Source of the DNA: an uncultured Alphaproteobacteria bacterium
GTDB taxonomy: Bacteria; Pseudomonadota; Alphaproteobacteria; Caulobacterales; Caulobacteraceae
Assembly: GCA_903928755.1 (NCBI GenBank)
Contig: CAIYSH010000037.1
Span: 1-8,946 of the forward strand
Reading direction: 5' to 3'
Length of the DNA stretch: 8,946 bases
Positions 6,338 to 8,946 of this stretch are shown piece by piece. A model generated the notes under the pieces. It was not told the DNA's origin, made no database searches, and worked only from the letters and a program-made list of their open reading frames with translations. Position 1 is the first letter of the stretch. Each line of letters starts with the position of its first letter. The position numbers and the translations under genes are program-made.

Positions 6338-7120
6338 CTAAACCGAAAACTGTTCGGCCAGGACCCGCTCTTCCAGACTTCGGCCTGCATCGAACAGCAT
6401 GCGCATGCTGACCTGCCGGTCCTCGGAAATGTGCACCTCAACCACATCCCGGACCTCGAGATTGTCCGCCACTGCCGAGACAGGGCGTTTCTCGGCCTCC
6501 AGGATGTCGAACGAGACCTTTGCGGTATGGGCCAGCAGTGCGCCGCGCCAACGGCGGGGCCGGAAGGCGCTGATGGGGGTCAGGGCCAGGACCTTGGCAT
6601 CCAGGGGGATGATCGGGCCATGGGCCGAGAGGTTATAGGCTGTGGATCCGGCAGGGGTCGCGACCAGGGCACCATCACAGGACAGCTCGCTCAGGCGGAC
6701 CTTGCCATCAATGGAAATCCGCAGCTTGGCGGTCTGGCGGGTCTGCCTGAGCAGGGACACTTCATTGATCGCCATGGCCCGATGAACCTTGCCATAAGCG
6801 TCGGTGGCGACCATTTTGAGCGGGTGGATGGTTGCGCGCTCGGCGGCATTGATCCGCTCCAGCAGATCTTCCTCGGCATACTCGTTCATGAGAAAACCGA
6901 CCGAGCCACGGTTCATGCCATATATGGGGCGGCGACTGTCGATCTGCCCGTGCAGGACTTCCAGCATGAAGCCGTCGCCGCCCAGGGCGACCACGACCTC
7001 GGCTTCGTCCGTTTCGCTCTGGCCGTAACGCTCGGACAGGCGCTCCAGGGCCTCCTGGGCCTCGGGACGTTCACTGGCAAGGAAGGCCAGTTTCCGCACG
7101 GGTGGGTTGGGCGTTGTCAT
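6338..7120 (-). CDS. nadK: NAD kinase
   Basis: NadK phosphorylates NAD+ to NADP+ in the cytoplasm, the only de novo source of NADP(H). The protein is 260 residues, normal for the compact alphaproteobacterial type. Diagnostic motifs in order: GGDG at residues 47-50 (ALGGDGFMLEVLH; Asp49 is the catalytic base), YGMNRGSVGFLMN (67-79), AINE (117-120), SCDGALVATPAGSTAYNLSA (147-166) and HGPIIPLDAK (167-176). VADN at 217-220 stands where many homologues have ADG. ATG 7120 is the start; only a short GAAG at 7126-7129 resembles a ribosome binding site. It is on the same strand as the DUF2336 gene upstream, separated by 101 bases holding a palindromic repeat and a possible promoter, so it may be transcribed on its own. 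Confidence 0.95.
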   Translation of the reverse strand: MTTPNPPVRKLAFLASERPEAQEALERLSERYGQSETDEAEVVVALGGDGFMLEVLHGQIDSRRPIYGMNRGSVGFLMNEYAEEDLLERINAAERATIHPLKMVATDAYGKVHRAMAINEVSLLRQTRQTAKLRISIDGKVRLSELSCDGALVATPAGSTAYNLSAHGPIIPLDAKVLALTPISAFRPRRWRGALLAHTAKVSFDILEAEKRPVSAVADNLEVRDVVEVHISEDRQVSMRMLFDAGRSLEERVLAEQFSV

Positions 7121-7127
7121 GCGCGCT

Positions 7128-7158
7128 TCAAAAGCCTTCCAACCCGCCTCGATGTCAA
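7128..7158 (-). promoter_or_regulatory. Possible nadK promoter
   Basis: On the minus strand TTGACA (7153-7158) is a perfect -35 hexamer. GCTTTTGA (7128-7135) follows after 17 bases and partly resembles the GCTANAWC type -10 box of Caulobacter housekeeping promoters. If used, transcription would start within a few bases of the nadK ATG, giving a nearly leaderless mRNA. The -35 match is good and the -10 match weak, so this is tentative. Confidence 0.3.
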
Positions 7159-7171
7159 ACCGGGTTTTTGC

Positions 7172-7225
7172 TTAGAGCATGTTCCGAAGGGTGGGAACCG
7201 GCTATCGGCTTCAGTCATGCTCTAA
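7172..7225. repeat. Palindromic REP-like element, 54 bp
   Basis: The element is bounded by perfect ten-base inverted arms, TTAGAGCATG (7172-7181) and CATGCTCTAA (7216-7225). Inside are further pairable segments such as GTTCC (7181-7185) with GGAAC (7193-7197), and the motif GTGGGAACCGG. From memory, this arrangement matches a palindromic repeat that is very common between genes of rhizobia and other alphaproteobacteria. It lies between nadK and the DUF2336 gene, and its right arm provides the TAG stop of the latter (7222-7224). It may also work as a hairpin ending that transcript or protecting its 3' end. Confidence 0.75.
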
Positions 7226-8391
7226 ACTACTGAATTAGAGCCTTTATTGCCCCTGCAGGCGATTCCGTCGGAAGGGGAAAAGGGTTCCAGCATTCTGAAG
7301 GCGCGGCCGGCCCAGAGCGGCGAGATGCCGCCGAAAGCCTGGTCAACCCTTTCGCCGTCATCCGGTGACCCGCCGGGACGTTCCCCGTTCAGCTGCCGGA
7401 TGGAGGCAAGCACCTGCGGAAAGACCGTTCTGTCCATACCCACGGCGCGACAGGCCAGAGCCAGGGGTTCCGCACTTGCCGCACCAATGGCTGCCTGCAG
7501 ACTGGGTAATGAAAAATCACCCAACCGCGCCATGCCCTGCAAAAAGACCGAGAGCCGTCTGTCCATCAGGGCGCGCAGGAGAAAGCTGGTGGTCAGCTGG
7601 CCGGCACCGTGCATCTTGACCACAAGGGCACCGGTGGTGTCCTGATCATCGGTCACAGAGGGGTTGGCGGACGCCAGGGCCGCATCCAGGGCGCGGGTCT
7701 GGAGGTCGAATCTCTGGACCAGCAATTGCCGCTGAGGGTCCTCGCACCAGGCATACAGGCCATAGGCCTGACTTTCCGTGAGCCGGTCATGGCATGCCAG
7801 TGGCTTACGCAGGGCAGCAACCGTCCGCGCCCTTGTGACCAGCAGCTCGAGTTGGCTCAGGGTCAGCGGGATATCCCGGTTCTCGGCCAGGGCGGTCAGC
7901 ACTGCAGGGTCATTATTGGCGATCAACATGTCGACCACAGCTTCAGGCAGCCCCTGCCGACGGGCGAGTTCCGTGTGATGTTCAGGACCGGTGACGTTGA
8001 TCAGGCCCATGAGATCAGCCTGGTCCAGGACCGGGCTCGATCGCAGGATCGGCGTGGCGGAATCGATGGGGCCCGTGGCCAGGGCCCAGATCAGATTGTC
8101 GCCAGGCCAGGCGGCTTCGGCCAGGTCCTCTGCGAGACGGAGGCGGCTTTCCGGGTCACTGAAGGCCAGCAGATCATGCGTAAGGGCTGAAACCTGTTCC
8201 ACAGCGTCCACCGGCATGGGCGTTCCCCTGGCAGCCCGGCACAGCCGGAGCACTGCCATCACCAGCCGGTCCCGGGCACCGGGTGAGGCCGAGCCTGCCG
8301 TGAAGCCTGCCAGATCCCCTGAAAATGCCGCCAATCCCAAGATCGAATCCTTTTTGGTGCGAGGTGCAGGGGGAGCCTGTTCCGGGGACAT
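7222..8391 (-). CDS. DUF2336 family protein (full length)
   Basis: A 389-residue soluble protein of the DUF2336 family; no biochemical role is known to me. It appears to be built of HEAT-like helical repeats: AVEQVSALTHDLLAFSDPES (63-82), TPILRSSPVLDQADLMGLI (113-131), HHTELARRQGLPEAVVDMLI (138-157) and DPAVLTALAENRDIP (161-175), the last three typical of the family's N-terminal half. The C-terminal half has VVKMHGAGQLTTSFLLRALM (257-276), which aligns with HLHKNDRLTASLLLRGLA of the fragment at 4395-4916, so the two are paralogues. There is no membrane segment or signal peptide. The ATG at 8391 has no visible ribosome binding site, and residues 1-16 look disordered. The stop codon lies inside the palindromic repeat, so the last few residues may be altered relative to relatives. 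It diverges from glpK across 78 bases. Confidence 0.85.
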   Translation of the reverse strand: MSPEQAPPAPRTKKDSILGLAAFSGDLAGFTAGSASPGARDRLVMAVLRLCRAARGTPMPVDAVEQVSALTHDLLAFSDPESRLRLAEDLAEAAWPGDNLIWALATGPIDSATPILRSSPVLDQADLMGLINVTGPEHHTELARRQGLPEAVVDMLIANNDPAVLTALAENRDIPLTLSQLELLVTRARTVAALRKPLACHDRLTESQAYGLYAWCEDPQRQLLVQRFDLQTRALDAALASANPSVTDDQDTTGALVVKMHGAGQLTTSFLLRALMDRRLSVFLQGMARLGDFSLPSLQAAIGAASAEPLALACRAVGMDRTVFPQVLASIRQLNGERPGGSPDDGERVDQAFGGISPLWAGRAFRMLEPFSPSDGIACRGNKGSNSVV

Positions 8392-8469
8392 GAAAACATG
8401 GTTACAAAAACGTAGAAACCGGACCTTCGCCGACCATGGCCGGCCGGACTATGCCTCTGGGGAGATGAC
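8392..8469. promoter_or_regulatory. Divergent intergenic region between DUF2336 gene and glpK
   Basis: These 78 bases must hold the start signals for both divergent genes unless transcription enters from farther away. The half next to the DUF2336 gene is A/T-richer; the half next to glpK has the palindrome GGCCGGCC and two copies of CCGGAC. GGGGAGA at 8459-8465 is a good ribosome binding site for glpK. I cannot assign clear -35/-10 boxes or a named operator. Confidence 0.4.
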
Positions 8470-8946
8470 ATGGCTGAACCTCTGATCCTCGCCCTTGATC
8501 AGGGCACGACCTCGACCCGCGCCATACTGTTCAATGCCCGCGGCGAGCCCCTGTCCGAAGCCGGGCGCTCCCTGGAGCAGTATTACCCACAGGACGGCTG
8601 GGTAGAGCATGATGCTGACGAGATTTTCCAGGCCACGCTGGCGGTTATTTCCGAAGCCATGGCCACGGCCGGACGTTCCGCTGCAGACATCACGGCGATC
8701 GGCATTACCAACCAGCGCGAGACGGTCGTCATCTGGGACAAGGCGACCGGCGAACCGATCCACCGGGCCATTGTCTGGCAGGACCGCCGGACCGCATCCA
8801 TCTGCGACCGACTGCGCCGCGCAGGGCTGGAGCCTCTGGTCACATCGACCACCGGCCTGCTGCTGGATCCCTATTTTTCCGGAACCAAGATTGCCTGGCT
8901 GCTGGACCACGTGGAGGGCGCCCGGGCGAGGGCCGAAGCCGGCGAC
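8470..8946 (+). CDS. glpK: Glycerol kinase (3' end outside window)
   Basis: GlpK phosphorylates glycerol to sn-glycerol 3-phosphate with ATP in the cytoplasm, the first step of glycerol use. The visible 159 residues are the N-terminal third of an approximately 500-residue FGGY-family kinase; the frame runs open to the window end. LALDQGTTSTRAILF (residues 7-21) is the ATP phosphate-binding segment. ITNQRETVVIWD (79-90) contains Arg83 and Glu84, and DPYFSGTKIAWLL (133-145) contains Tyr135; in E. coli GlpK these same positions contact glycerol. IVWQDRRT (101-108) is also characteristic and distinguishes glycerol kinase from xylulo- and gluconokinases. The ATG at 8470 has GGGGAG five bases upstream. 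The gene starts divergently from the DUF2336 gene; glpF, glpD or glpR are not seen in this window. Confidence 0.95.
   Translation, partial: MAEPLILALDQGTTSTRAILFNARGEPLSEAGRSLEQYYPQDGWVEHDADEIFQATLAVISEAMATAGRSAADITAIGITNQRETVVIWDKATGEPIHRAIVWQDRRTASICDRLRRAGLEPLVTSTTGLLLDPYFSGTKIAWLLDHVEGARARAEAGD

Noticed and set aside
7141..7169. Hairpin AACCCG...CGGGTT followed by Ts on the + strand as a terminator
   Set aside because: No plus-strand gene ends there, the loop is 14 bases, and the stretch is better read as the nadK leader/promoter on the other strand.
6431..7225. 264-codon plus-strand ORF opposite nadK
   Set aside because: It is the antisense shadow of NAD kinase, whose motifs are complete on the minus strand.
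7609..8190. 193-codon plus-strand ORF opposite the DUF2336 gene
   Set aside because: The minus-strand frame has clear DUF2336 features; this frame has none.

Overview
The window looks like an alphaproteobacterial chromosome segment, most likely from Caulobacterales or a close relative. Reasons: high GC, the order nuoH-I-J-K-L, two proteins of the DUF2336 family (concentrated in alphaproteobacteria), an NAD kinase of alphaproteobacterial type, and a palindromic repeat of a type I recall from rhizobial and related genomes. The family-level placement is inference; no database search was possible.

Left part (1-4380, + strand): the distal half of a respiratory complex I operon. It holds the C-terminal part of nuoH, a tiny predicted lipoprotein gene, then nuoI, nuoJ, nuoK and nuoL. 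Several joins are ATGA stop/start overlaps, so translation is probably coupled. NuoL carries an unusual His/Asp-rich loop.

Junction (4381-4916): right after nuoL, with the strong ribosome binding site and spacing expected for nuoM, an ORF starts with about 13 residues that look like a NuoM N-terminus. It then continues in frame as the C-terminal part of a DUF2336 protein. The rest of nuoM, all of nuoN and the N-terminal part of the DUF2336 gene are absent. This is either a genuine deletion/rearrangement that removed two proton-pumping subunits from the operon, or an assembly join. It is the main thing to check here.

Right part (4917-8946): a NUDT19-like NUDIX hydrolase (+) converges on an orphan HPt-like phosphotransfer protein (-), with both stop codons inside one 16-bp palindrome. 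Further on are NAD kinase (-), a 54-bp palindromic repeat that supplies the stop codon of the next gene, a full-length DUF2336 protein (-) and, divergently, the N-terminal half of glycerol kinase (+), cut by the window end.

No gene-free stretch exceeds about 100 bases. I found no RNA genes, CRISPR arrays, transposase genes or defence systems.
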